Assembly (NCBI GenBank): GCA_963790505.1
Contig: CAWBOT010000005.1
Coordinates: 682,001-746,000, forward strand
DNA length: 64,000 nucleotides
Direction: 5' to 3'
Source of the DNA: Acidisarcina sp963790505
GTDB taxonomy: Bacteria > Acidobacteriota > Terriglobia > Terriglobales > Acidobacteriaceae
Made by a program: the position numbers and the translations under genes
Shown: in pieces, positions 23,431 to 33,078 of the stretch
Layout: each line of letters opens with the position of its first letter
Numbering within the stretch: the first letter of the stretch is position 1
The notes under the pieces: model-generated
The model's database searches: none
The model's input: only the letters and a program-made list of their open reading frames with translations
Told to the model about the DNA's origin: nothing

Positions 23431-25878
23431 TTAGTTTCCTGGCAGATGGCTGGAGTTTTCAGCGAGACGGACTCCACTCAATCCGCTGACATAGCGGGCG
23501 ACGCCGCGATAAAGCGACTCGGCAATGCGTTGCCGATAATTGGGGTCACGTAGCTGGTGGGCATCGTCGGGGTTGGTGAGGAAAGAAATCTCGGCGAGGA
23601 TGGAGGGCATGTTTGCGCCGATCAGTACTACGAACGGCGCCTGTTTGACGCCGCGATCTTTGAGGCCCGGATTGCCCTGTTCGAGCCCGTCATAGAGATA
23701 TTTCTGGACGTTAGAGGCGAACTCGCGAGACTCGTCAATCTTGTCGTGCAGCGCGATCTTCTTTACCAGGTCAGAGAGTTGATGGATGGACTGCTGGGAG
23801 ACGGCGTTTTCTCTGGCGGCCAGCTCCAGTGACTCGGGCGAAGAGGTGAAGTTGAGGTAATACGTTTCGACGCCGCGAGCGCTTGGGTCGGGGCTTGAGT
23901 TCGCGTGCACAGAGACAAACAGATCGGCCTGGGCCTTGTTGGCGATTGCGGTACGGGTTTCAAGAGGGATGAAGGTGTCGTCGCTGCGAGTGAAGATGAC
24001 GTCCGCGCCAAGCCGTTGTTTAAGCAGCTTGCCAAGGCGAAGGGAGACGTCGAGCACAACATCTTTTTCTTCGATGCCCTCGGGGCCGAGCGTGCCGGAA
24101 TCGTGGCCACCATGGCCGGCGTCGATGACGATGCGGCCGATCTTCAGGCCGAGAGCGCGGACCATCGAGCGTCCGCCATCGGCAGTGGGCTCCGCTTCGT
24201 GAATGGTCGACGAAGCAGTGTCCGTGATGCCGGAGGTTTCGGCGGTTCTGCTTCGCTTCGGTTTGGGAGGCGTGATGGGTTTTGACTGTGTGAGGTCTGG
24301 CTGAGATGCCGGCGTGGTCCCGGCGACCGAGGCGGCGATGGGGGCGCTGGTGGGATGACTGGTCGCTTTAATCCGGTCAGGTTGATGGCTCAGCGAGGCT
24401 ATGTCCTGCGTGGCGCCCGCGTCGGCGGAGCCCGAAGCTTGATTTGTAACGGTTGCGGTGGCAGATGGCCTGCTCGCTTTTGCTGGCGGGGATTGTGGGC
24501 GATTTGAGGCGCCGGCAGATGGTCCAGAAGCGGCACTCGCCTGCGGCTTTGGGGGGGCGGAATCCGCGGTTGGCGGTGGGGGAACTTGTGCAGCCTGTTG
24601 CGTGGGTGCTCCAGGTTTGCGCCCGTGAATGTCAATGATGAGACGGTAAGGGTTTGGCAGCAAGAAGGCCGAGTAGTCGCTGACGTCGCTCACATCGAGG
24701 ACGACGCGGGTCACGTCATTCGAAAATTGAGCAATGCGAATGCGCTTAAGGAATCCATCGTCGGTGACATTCATCGACTTGCCGATCAGTTCGGGCGAGA
24801 GCCTGGTTCCGTGCAGATCGAAGAAGATGCGGTCGGGATCGGGAACTCGGGCGGCCTCGTATTGCACTTCATCGCCGAGATCGATGGCCACGCGGGTGTA
24901 GATCGAGGTCGACCAGTGGCGGACTCCGGTGACCTGCACAAGCTTGCCCTTGCGGCGGGTAGGTTCGACGTAGTTTGCAGAAAAGACGGGCTGAGCAGGG
25001 TTGGTTCCAGGCGCAGCCTCGGGTGGGGAAGTGTGGGGCGGATTTGGCGTTTGTTGCGCCGCTGGAAAAATCGGGGGCGGAGTTGTTGGAGTTCTGGCTG
25101 CAGGTGCAGAGACTGCTGGCGCCGGCGGCGGCTGCGGTGTTTCGACTGCTTGCGACTGTATCGCCGCGGTCAACACCGGGTTCGAATGTTTTGGGTGGGC
25201 GGTCGGCATCGAGGCACTCCCAGCCAAGGGCACGGCGGGACTCGGTTGGACCGCTAGGTGTCTGGCCGCGACTTCGCTGGTATGGAGCTCTTTAAGGTTT
25301 ATGCGAGCTTCGGTCGCGAGGGGGCCGTGTGGATATTGCTTCAGGAATGCTTGATATGTCGCTTTAGCGGATGAGTCGTCATTCAGATCGCGAAAGTAAA
25401 TATTTCCTTCAGCGAACAACGCGTCAGCGCGATAGTGGCTGCCGGGGTATTCGCGGCGGAGAAATTCATATTGGCCAATCGCATCGTGGAGAGACTTTTC
25501 ATCTCTGAGAAGGCGTCCCTGTTCGGCGAGCAATTGGGCGACAGCAAAGATACTTGCATCTGCCTTGGGCGAGGCGGGATCATCGTGATAGATAGCGCGG
25601 TAAAGATCGAGGACACGTTCGTAATCGCGCCGGGTGCGTTGATCTTCGGGACCAGACTCTAGTGATTGTCGGGCAAGTTCGGCTTGCGTGTAGGGGGAGA
25701 CGGGCCTATGTGTGGAGGATGCCGATGCGGAGCTCGCAGCCGCGAAAATTCCCAGGAAGGCGACTAGCCACGGAACCAACGGAAAGCACGATCGCCTCAA
25801 ACCAACTACGCAGCGTGCCGCTGCAGCCCTGTGGCGGAGGCGGGGTGGGCAGGCTCGATTGCGAGTGGAACGCACCAT
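23431..25878 (-). CDS. N-acetylmuramoyl-L-alanine amidase with TPR-like, AMIN and Amidase_3 domains
   Basis: The 815-residue protein has a signal sequence (LVPWLVAFLGIFAAASSASA). A helical TPR-like region follows (about 65-200; YRAIYHDDPASPKADASIFA, YQAFLKQYPHGPLATEA), then a low-complexity Pro/Ala linker. An AMIN domain (about 325-430; VTGVRHWSTSIYTRVAIDL) targets such enzymes to the cell envelope. A second Pro/Ser/Ala linker leads to the zinc amidase domain (about 585-800). Zinc ligands are visible in IDAGHGGHDSG, GIEEKD and VSVHANS, and the catalytic Glu in SILAEISFLTN. It cleaves the peptide stem from peptidoglycan glycan strands, probably at division. The extra N-terminal TPR region is an elaboration over the standard AmiC layout. 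The start may lie further in, since residues 1-25 are Arg-rich. Confidence 0.92.
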   Translation of the reverse strand: MVRSTRNRACPPRLRHRAAAARCVVGLRRSCFPLVPWLVAFLGIFAAASSASASSTHRPVSPYTQAELARQSLESGPEDQRTRRDYERVLDLYRAIYHDDPASPKADASIFAVAQLLAEQGRLLRDEKSLHDAIGQYEFLRREYPGSHYRADALFAEGNIYFRDLNDDSSAKATYQAFLKQYPHGPLATEARINLKELHTSEVAARHLAVQPSPAVPLAGSASMPTAHPKHSNPVLTAAIQSQAVETPQPPPAPAVSAPAARTPTTPPPIFPAAQQTPNPPHTSPPEAAPGTNPAQPVFSANYVEPTRRKGKLVQVTGVRHWSTSIYTRVAIDLGDEVQYEAARVPDPDRIFFDLHGTRLSPELIGKSMNVTDDGFLKRIRIAQFSNDVTRVVLDVSDVSDYSAFLLPNPYRLIIDIHGRKPGAPTQQAAQVPPPPTADSAPPKPQASAASGPSAGASNRPQSPPAKASRPSATATVTNQASGSADAGATQDIASLSHQPDRIKATSHPTSAPIAASVAGTTPASQPDLTQSKPITPPKPKRSRTAETSGITDTASSTIHEAEPTADGGRSMVRALGLKIGRIVIDAGHGGHDSGTLGPEGIEEKDVVLDVSLRLGKLLKQRLGADVIFTRSDDTFIPLETRTAIANKAQADLFVSVHANSSPDPSARGVETYYLNFTSSPESLELAARENAVSQQSIHQLSDLVKKIALHDKIDESREFASNVQKYLYDGLEQGNPGLKDRGVKQAPFVVLIGANMPSILAEISFLTNPDDAHQLRDPNYRQRIAESLYRGVARYVSGLSGVRLAENSSHLPGN

Positions 25879-26022
25879 AAATGCTGGAGAGGCTCCCCAC
25901 CAGAGACTCTCTCATTATAGGTTTGCGCGAAGCGGCAAAACCGGAAACAGTCGGTCAATTCACGGAAGGAACCTGAAGCAAAACGGGAGGACTAGCCGTC
26001 CAGGCATTCGCGGCCTCGCGCC

Positions 26023-28937
26023 TTATCCGAGCAAAGACACGACTACTTCGGGAACGCTTGCGAGCGCGGCGTCGAGATGTTCGGCGTCTTTGCCGCCTGC
26101 TTCGGCCATGTCGGGACGTCCGCCGCCGGAGCCTCCGACGAGTTTGGCCACCGGCGCGATGATCTTGCCCGCCTGGAGTCTGGCGGTGAGGTCTTTGGTG
26201 ACTCCGACGATGATGCGCGACTTTGCCGTCTTCCTGCGCGGAGCCGAGCACGACGACTCCCGAACCTAATTTGTTGCGGAGGTTGTCGACGAGGGCAGCG
26301 GATCTGGCCGCGATCGAGCGCTCCGACGCTTTGCGCGAGGACTTTGATGCCCTTGACTTCAACGGCCTGATCGGCGGCGGAGCTGACGCGATGAGGCGGC
26401 GGATTTCATGCGGGCTTCATCGAGTTCGCGGCGGAGCTTCTTCAGCTCTTCTTCCTTGGCAGCGAGCTTGTTGCGGAGCGCGTCGGCTGGCGAGAGCTCA
26501 ACGCTGGGCGCGAGTTGGTTGGCGAGCTGCGCGACGGCGTAGTCGCGGCGGAATTCTTTGAGCGCGCCTAATCCCGTGACGGCTTCGACGCGGCGCACGC
26601 CTGAAGAGACGCTGCCTTCGCCGAGGAGCTTGATGACGCCGATCTCGCCGGTGGCGGCGGTGTGGGTGCCTCCGCAGAGCTCGGTCGAGAAGTCGCCGAT
26701 CTTGACGACGCGGACCTTGTCGCCGTACTTTTCGCCGAAGAGCGCCATGGCGTGGTACTCGTTGACGGCGACGTCGATGGGCACGTCTTCGAGGGTGACG
26801 ACGCTGGTGTTCGCGAGCACTTCGCTTATTGATGATGTCTTCGATGTCCTGCAGCTCTTCGTCGGCGATGGCGGTGAAGTGGGAGAAGTCGAAGCGCAGG
26901 CGGATGGGCGTCGACGAGCGAGCCGGCCTGCTTGACGTGCTTGCCGAGAACTTCGCGCAGCGCGGCGTGGAGCAGGTGGGTGCCGGTGTGGTTGCGGCGG
27001 GTGGCGTTGCGGTAGTTCGGCGTCGACGACGGTGTCGACTTTGTCGCCGATGCGGATGGGCTGGCGCAGAAGCGCCGATGGGCGAAGACGCCCTGAACAG
27101 GCTTGGTGCAGCCGCTGACCTCGGCGACGATGGAGTTGTGGTCGTCGGAGTAGAGCCAGCCGATGTCCCCAACCTGTCCGCCGGAGTCGGCGTAGAAGGA
27201 GGTTTGGTCGAGGACGATTTCGACTTCTTCGCCGGGGGTGGCTTGCTGGACTCCGATGCCGTCTTTGATGATGGCGAGGACTTCTGCGCCTTCGACGGTG
27301 AGTAGCTTGTAGCCTTCGAAGTCGGTCTTGGGAAGTTCGCGGAAGACGGGGCTGGCGGATTTTTGCGAGCCGCCTTTCCAGGAGGCGCGGGCACGGGCTT
27401 GTTCGGCGGCGCGGGCTTGCTCGAAGCCTTCGAGGTCGAAGTGGATGCCCGCGTCGCGCGCGGCATCCATCATGAAGTCGAGAGGCAGGCCGTAGGTTTC
27501 GTAAAGGTGGAAGGCGTTGCTGCCGGGCAGATACGCCGGTTGGTCTAAGTCCTTTACGACCTTGGTCGCGAACTCTGGCTCCCCGCCCAGATTGGATAAA
27601 AGTTCCGACACCTTCGTTAGTTGCTGCTCGACTGGAGCGTTCATCAGCCCTTGGCCCAGCATTGATTCGAGTTCCTGATGCAGCGCCAGGGCGAGGTCTT
27701 CCTCGCCATCCTGTGACAGCTGAAATAAGAAGTATTCTTCGTACCGAGGAGACTTAATCCGAATTTCCGAGATGATGTGATCTAGGCGTTGAGAGCCGTC
27801 TGCCAAAACTCTGGCAAACTGCTTCTCCTCAGCCTCAACAATTTTCGATACACGTTCTGAATTCTCAACTAGCTCGGGGTACGCGTCGCGCATCTCGTCC
27901 CGGACGACGTAAACCATCTTGTGCATAAACGGCTTCTCTTGCCCTAGGAGACGGCCATGTCGAATTGCGCGACGCAGGATCTTGCGCAACACGTAGCCGC
28001 GGCCTTCGTTTGCGGGCAAAACACCGTCCGATATGAGAAATGTCGCTGCTCGTGCGTGATCGGCGATGATTCGAAATGAAGGGTTCAGTTCCGGTTCCGT
28101 AGCCGGCGAGTTGAATATATCGACTAGGTTTGCGGCCGCGTAGATTAACGGTTTGAACAAATCCGTGTAGAAGTTCGACAGTTTGCCTTGCAACACAGCG
28201 GCAGTTCGCTCGAGTCCCATGCCTGTATCAATAGATGGTTTAGGCAGGAGATTCAGAGTGCCCGTCGAATCTCGTTCGAACTGCATGAAGACGAGGTTCC
28301 AAATCTCAACATAACGTGCGTCGTCCTGAGGGAACGGCAAGTCCTTGTCCGGAGTCTCCGACGCCTCGATCCCCATGTCATAAAAAATCTCCGAGCATGG
28401 GCCGCAGGGGCCGGTGTCGCCCATGGCCCAGAAGTTATCTTTCATTCCCATCTCGAAGATGCGTTCCTTGGGAACTCCGACTTCGATCCAGTATCGTTCG
28501 GCTTCGTCGTCACGGGGGACGCCTTCGGCTCCTTCGAAGATGGTGACGTAGAGCTTGTCTTTGGGAATGCCGAACCACTCGTCGGAGGTGACGAGTTCCC
28601 AGGCGTAGGCGATGGCTTCGCGTTTGAAGTAGTCGCCGAAGCTGAAGTTGCCGAGCATCTCGAAGAAGGTATGGTGGCGGCGGGTGAAGCCGACGTTTTC
28701 GAGGTCGTTGTGCTTGCCTCCGGCGCGTACGCACTTCTGCGAGGTGGTGGCGCGGTTGTAGTCGCGGCGTTCGTTTCCGAGGAAGACGTCTTTGAACTGG
28801 TTCATGCCCGCGTTGGTGAAGAGCAGCGTGGGGTCGTTGTGGGGAACGAGCGAGGAGGAGTGGACGATCTTGTGTCCCTTGGACTGAAAAAAGTCGAGGA
28901 ACATCTTGCGGATATCGGAGCCGGACTTATATTGCAT
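26023..28937 (-). pseudogene. alaS: Alanyl-tRNA synthetase, frame broken several times in its 3' third
   Basis: The gene starts MQYKSGSDIRKMFLDFFQSK and shows the class II core (TFFEMLGNFSFGDYFK, FWAMGDTGPCGPCSEIF). The editing domain has NHTGTHLLHAAL, ELCGGTHTA supplies the CxxxH site, and the C-Ala end reads GGGRPDMAEAGGKDAEHL. It charges tRNA-Ala and clears misacylated tRNA. The frame changes near 27,080 and back near 27,020, again near 26,925 and 26,830, and near 26,395 and 26,230, yet the encoded protein runs to a natural stop at 26023. Residues from about 27,545 to 28,500 have visibly lower GC and hold an unusual insertion of about 80 residues (from SEIRIKSPRYEEYF). As the enzyme is essential, either the consensus is wrong or another copy exists. 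Confidence 0.88.
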
Positions 28938-28999
28938 AGGGACTTTCAGTTTACGGCACTTCTGGCCGTAGGGGCGATTGCGGCTGCGGCATCTGCGCG

Positions 29000-29043
29000 G
29001 GTCCTTCGACTACGTCGCCACGGCGACCTTCGCTCTGGATGAC
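29000..29043. repeat. Dispersed hairpin repeat, copy 1
   Basis: This stretch between alaS and recX begins GGTCCTTCGACTAC and ends TTCGCTCTGGATGAC. Its centre is a hairpin, GTCGCC-AC-GGCGAC (29014-29027). Flanks match copy 3 at 29714-29762, but the hairpin arms differ while keeping complementarity. Confidence 0.7.
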
Positions 29044-29071
29044 CCCGAGATGGTTTCTTGTCTTCGGCGAA

Positions 29072-29101
29072 CTGCAGATCCTTCGCTACTCTCAGGATGA
29101 C
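29072..29101. repeat. Dispersed repeat, copy 2 (short form without hairpin)
   Basis: CTGCAGATCCTTCGCTACTC followed by TCAGGATGAC keeps the two outer ends of the repeat seen in copies 1 and 3 but lacks the central hairpin. Confidence 0.6.
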
Positions 29102-29114
29102 AGGGGGGGCCGGG

Positions 29115-29666
29115 CTATTCGTGCTCCAGGTCAGCGGTGTCGATTGTTTCGAGCGCGGCGAGAGTTTCGTCGGGGACGCGCCAGTTCTTGAGGACCTTGA
29201 AGATGACCGAGGTGGAGAAGCCGGCGCGAAGAAGCTGGCGAACGATGCGGGCTGATTCTTTCTCGTTGGTGGGTGGCTTGATGCGTTTGCGCTCGAGGTG
29301 TTTGCGGGCGAGGTCCTCTTCGCCGATGTTTTCGTAGGCGGAGTCGAGGGTGGTGGTGATGATGGTTGAGTCGATTCCTTTGCGGGAGAGTTCCTGCTGG
29401 ACGCGGCGTTTGCCGAATTTTTCATTGTCCTGGCGGAGGCGAGTGTAATCGGCGGCGTAAGAGATGTCGTTGAGATAGCCGTGCTGCTTGAGCCGCTCGG
29501 TGACAGCGAACAACTTAACATCGCCGGATTCGCCGACCTCGACTTTGGGTCGCATCAGGCGCTTGAGCTCGGCGACGGTTCTCATGCGGCGGCCGAGGGC
29601 GCGGACTGCGTATTCGTAGAGCGCGGCTTCGTCGAGGGGCTCGGGCTTTTTCTTTATCGATCGCAA
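29115..29666 (-). CDS. recX: RecX family regulator of RecA
   Basis: This protein of about 183 residues binds RecA filaments and limits recombination. RecX features are the tandem three-helix repeats: EYAVRALGRRMRTVAELKRL, FAVTERLKQHGYLNDISYAA, RQDNEKFGKRRVQQELSRKG, then RIVRQLLRAGFSTSVIFKVL. The frame extends far upstream, but that part is only the shadow of the S9 peptidase gene. I place the start at a TTG (29666) preceded by CAGGAG at good spacing. It lies between two copies of a hairpin repeat. There is no adjacent recA; alaS lies downstream on the same strand, an order also seen in other bacteria. Confidence 0.85.
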   Translation of the reverse strand: MRSIKKKPEPLDEAALYEYAVRALGRRMRTVAELKRLMRPKVEVGESGDVKLFAVTERLKQHGYLNDISYAADYTRLRQDNEKFGKRRVQQELSRKGIDSTIITTTLDSAYENIGEEDLARKHLERKRIKPPTNEKESARIVRQLLRAGFSTSVIFKVLKNWRVPDETLAALETIDTADLEHE

Positions 29667-29713
29667 AACGCTGACTCCTGAACCTGGAGTTGTGGAGCTT
29701 CCTGCATCCCTAA

Positions 29714-29762
29714 CTGCAGGTCCTTCGACTGCGGTCGCTTCGCGACCTTCGCTCAGGATGAC
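29714..29762. repeat. Dispersed hairpin repeat, copy 3
   Basis: It begins CTGCAGGTCCTTCGACTGC and ends TTCGCTCAGGATGAC. The centre is GGTCGC-TTC-GCGACC (29033 + 700, that is 29733-29747), another hairpin with arms different from those of copy 1. It sits between recX and the S9 peptidase gene. Confidence 0.7.
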
Positions 29763-29778
29763 AACCCAAGGAGGAAGC

Positions 29779-31967
29779 TCATGGCTGGCCGGGCTTTGTG
29801 TACTGGTCGACCCAGTCGTTGACGGTCTTGTACCAGAGCTGGGAGTTTTGCGGCTTGAGGACCCAGTGGCCTTCGTCGGGGAAGTAGAGCATCTTCTGAG
29901 GGCACGTTGAGCCGCTGCAGGGTGGTGAAGAGCTGGAAGCCTTCGCGAGACGTCGAGGCGGTAGTCGAGCTGGCTGTGGATGACGAGCGTTGGCGTCTTG
30001 AAGTTCTTTGCGGATAGGGCGGGCGACCACTTGCGGATAGGGATTCGAGCGGTCGGCGTTTGCCGTAGTAGTCCCAGGGTTTGCCTTTGAACTCCCACTC
30101 GTTGAACCAGAGTTCTTCGGTCGAGCCGTAGGCGGACTCGGGGTTGAACATGCCGTCGTGGGTGACGATGCACTTGAAGCGGTCGGTGTGGCCGAGGATC
30201 CAGTTGGCCATGTAGCCGCCGTAGCTGGCGCCCAGCGCGCACTCGCGGGTCTTGTCGATGAAGGGGTAGTGCTGCTCGGCGTAGTCGAGGCCGCGCATCA
30301 GGTCGATGAAGGGCTTGCCGCCCCAGTCGCCGTTGACTCCGTCGACGAAGGCCTGGCCGTAGCCGGTCGAGCCGCGGGGGTTGATCATGATGACGACGTA
30401 GCCGTTGGCGGCGAGGAGTTCGGCGTTCCAGCGATAGGACCAGGAGTCGCCCCATGCGCCTTGCGGGCCGCCGTGGATGAGGAACTTGACCGGGTATTTC
30501 TTGTCGGGGTCGAAGGCGGGGGGCTTGATGAGGAAGCCCTGGACTTGGACCTGGCCGATGGCGGGGAACCAGAAGGATTCCAGCTTGGGAAGATCGAGCT
30601 GAGCGAGAAGAGCGTCGTTGAGGTGGGTCAGACTGGTGGATTTAGTCGTCGTGACGCAGGCGGCACTGGAACGGGTCGGGATCTGCGGCGAACATTTGGT
30701 TTCCCTGAGCTGTCGTCTTGTGCCTGCGAGACGATTCGACAGCGTCGAGTCGACACTTCGCCAGGTTGCGCAACGGTCTGTCGCACTGCGATCAGTGTTT
30801 TTCCGTCTGCCAGATCGGTGGATGTCGCCTCGCACTCCCCGCTGCTCGGCCAACGTCGACACGCCGTCGAGGATAGTCTTGAAGATCGGTGCCTCGCCTT
30901 CTTGCCGCTGAACGAAGTAGATGGCTCTGCGAATCCGGACGCCCAGACGAATTCATCGATCCAACGGTCGAACTTCGGCAGCAGGTCATTGATCTGCTTC
31001 GACTGCCGGTCGTAGAGCAAGAGCCGAAATTTGTCGCTCTCGTATCCCGCGCGGGCCTGCGACCGGAAGGCGATGTACTTTCCATCGGGCGAATAGGCGG
31101 GGCTGAAGTTGCCGCCAGGCTGGTAGTGATCTTGACTGGCTTTGCCGAGGGATCGTCGAGGCGGAGGGTGAAGATGTCGACATGGGTGCAGATCGCCGGC
31201 ACAGGATCGAGGTTTTCTTCGAAGGCGATCTCTTTGCTGTCGGGGGCGAAGGCGTAGGCGTCGGGGCCTCCGAGCGAAAATGGCGGGACGTCGTGGGTGT
31301 CGCCGGGGTTGAGGTCGCGAGGAGCTCCTCCGGTGGCGGGGACGAGGAAGAGATGGCTGCGCTTGTCGCCGGTGAAGGCGTTCCAATGGCGATAGAGAAG
31401 AGTCGTGAAGATCTTTGCTTTGACCTTGGAGGCTGCTTGCTCTTCGTCGCGGGTTTTGTTGCAGGCGTCGGCGTCGGGGCCGGTGCAGTCGGGATAGACC
31501 TTTGAGGTGAAGAGGATGCTTTGGCCGTCGGGCGACCAGGTTGCGCCATCGGCTTCGGTTGAGATGCCGGTGAGTTTGTGGGCTTCGCCTATCTTGCCGG
31601 TTGTGCCGTCGAAGGGGGCGAGGTAGATCTGCTGGCCGTCTTCGCGGGGGCTGAGGAAGAGAATCTGCTTGCCGTCGGGGGAGAAGCGGCCGCGGGTTTC
31701 TCCGGCGAGCGAGTCGGTGAGGGCGGTTTCTTTGCCTCCTGCGGTCGGGACGATCCAGAGATGGGAGGTGCGGGTGTTCTTTTCCAGGCTGACGTCGGTG
31801 GCGGAGAAGAGCACCCATTTACCGTCGCGCGAGAGGTCGATGTCGCCGAGGCGGCGCATCTTCATCAGGTCTTCGAAGGTCATGGGACGGCGCGCCTCGG
31901 CGGGCACGAAGTGCGCGGCTGGAAGGGCGAGCATGCAGACGAGGGCGAGTCTTACACGAGCTTGCAT
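29779..31967 (-). pseudogene. S9 family prolyl oligopeptidase (acylaminoacyl-peptidase-like), several frameshifts
   Basis: The start at 31967 gives a signal peptide (LALVCMLALPAAHFVPAEA) and a WD40-like beta-propeller (RGRFSPDGKQILFLSPREDG, WSPDGQSILFTSK). The frame then shifts near 31,125, within 30,750-30,900, and again near 30,040 and 29,930. In the shifted frames the alpha/beta-hydrolase domain is clear: KFLIHGGPQGAWGDSW, the nucleophile in ALGASYGGYMANW, the Asp in VIHSQLDYRLD and the His in FPDEGHWVLKPQNS, ending at 29779. All three catalytic residues are encoded. The family cleaves short peptides, here probably outside the cytoplasm. The frame is too broken to make a whole enzyme as written; clustered single-base errors are the simplest explanation. 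Confidence 0.87.
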
Positions 31968-32036
31968 TGGGGATTAGTCTACTGGCTTTCGGGATGTGAA
32001 GCAGGAATACGAGGTTGCGGCTGGGTAAGCCGATGG

Positions 32037-33038
32037 CTATGCAGCGCTCTGGTTCCAGACCATGGCGTCGAAGGTGTGTTTGATGAGGAAGCGCTGGTTC
32101 TGATAGAGGGAGACGGCCTCGGTATTGCCTTCCGTGACGGTCAGGGTGAGGGTAGCGCAGCTCTGCCTGCGGAGTTCGGCGGCGCAGCTCCGTAGGAGCA
32201 AGGTTCCGAGCCCGAGGCCACGACACTGCCTGGCGACGCAGACCTGGGTAATGTGGGCGACGTCATTTCTAACCCGAGAACAGAGCAGCAGGCCGACAAG
32301 CTCCTTGCCGTTGCTCTTGACGACGACCTTGGAGGCAGCGGGGTCGAAGGCGCCGCAGCCGGGAAAGCGGACGACGTTGTGGAGGAAGCGCAGCGAGCCG
32401 GCAACGGAGCGGTACTGGTCGTTGATGTGGCTGTCAAGGTGGCCTTCGTAGCAGGCGGCGATGAGCCGACCGGCAGGAGTGAAGTCTTCGTCGCGCCAGG
32501 TGCGAATCTCGAAACCTTCAGGGAGCGGCTTACGCGGAGTGGTGGAGGCGCTTTCCGGGGGCCCGGCGAAGGAGGGCGTGAGGTCGCGCTCCATAAAGAG
32601 GCGGGGAAATATCTGGAAGCCGTTGCGGTTGAAGACGGAAGCGTGGGTCCCGCGGGGGTGCAGCAGCAGTTGCGACTCGATGCGGTCGATGCCGGGTGAG
32701 TTTACGAGCAGTTCGACCAGATGATCGAGAAGGCGAAGCTCGACGTCGGTGGCTGAATATCCCTGGTCGCGAACGGGGATGGCGAAGGCGTCGCCGATCA
32801 CCGCCTTATTTTCCTCGTAAATGCAGAAGACATACCCGGAGATGCGACCGTCTTCGATAGCCACGTACCCGGGCAGGATGCGGGAATCAAGGTATTGCAG
32901 GAGCAGGTCCGCAGAGGCGCGGTAATCCCAGCGGAGGCGCTGATTCCAGAGACGGACCTCCTGCTCGAGAACCGGGCGGAGCGAGTTCGCGGAGAAATGG
33001 CGAAGGTCGAGGATCTCGAACTGGAGTGCCGGAGTCAT
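32037..33038 (-). CDS. GNAT family N-acetyltransferase (two-domain)
   Basis: This 333-residue protein looks like two GNAT folds in tandem. The N-terminal half (GYVAIEDGRISGYVFCIYEE) is a degenerate acetyltransferase domain. The C-terminal half keeps the acetyl-CoA pyrophosphate loop, CVARQCRGLGLGTLLLRSCA, matching the R/Q-x-x-G-x-G/A rule, followed by TLTVTEGNTEAVSLYQNQRF. It should transfer an acetyl group to an amine on a small molecule or protein; the acceptor is unknown. It sits between the S9 peptidase and the GT39 gene on the same strand, and its frame is intact despite broken neighbours on both sides. Confidence 0.88.
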   Translation of the reverse strand: MTPALQFEILDLRHFSANSLRPVLEQEVRLWNQRLRWDYRASADLLLQYLDSRILPGYVAIEDGRISGYVFCIYEENKAVIGDAFAIPVRDQGYSATDVELRLLDHLVELLVNSPGIDRIESQLLLHPRGTHASVFNRNGFQIFPRLFMERDLTPSFAGPPESASTTPRKPLPEGFEIRTWRDEDFTPAGRLIAACYEGHLDSHINDQYRSVAGSLRFLHNVVRFPGCGAFDPAASKVVVKSNGKELVGLLLCSRVRNDVAHITQVCVARQCRGLGLGTLLLRSCAAELRRQSCATLTLTVTEGNTEAVSLYQNQRFLIKHTFDAMVWNQSAA

Positions 33039-33078
33039 AGGTCTGTGGAACGGCGTTGAACTTGCCTAGGCTGCCATG

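Noticed and set aside
28188..29042. Plus-strand frame of 284 codons opposite the alaS 5' part
   Set aside because: The minus strand encodes unmistakable AlaS catalytic motifs over the same bases; the opposite frame is a GC-bias shadow.
29667..30455. N-terminal 260 codons of the long minus-strand frame that ends as RecX
   Set aside because: The residues are Arg/Pro/His-rich and are the wrong-frame reading of the S9 peptidase gene; RecX similarity begins only at the TTG at 29666.
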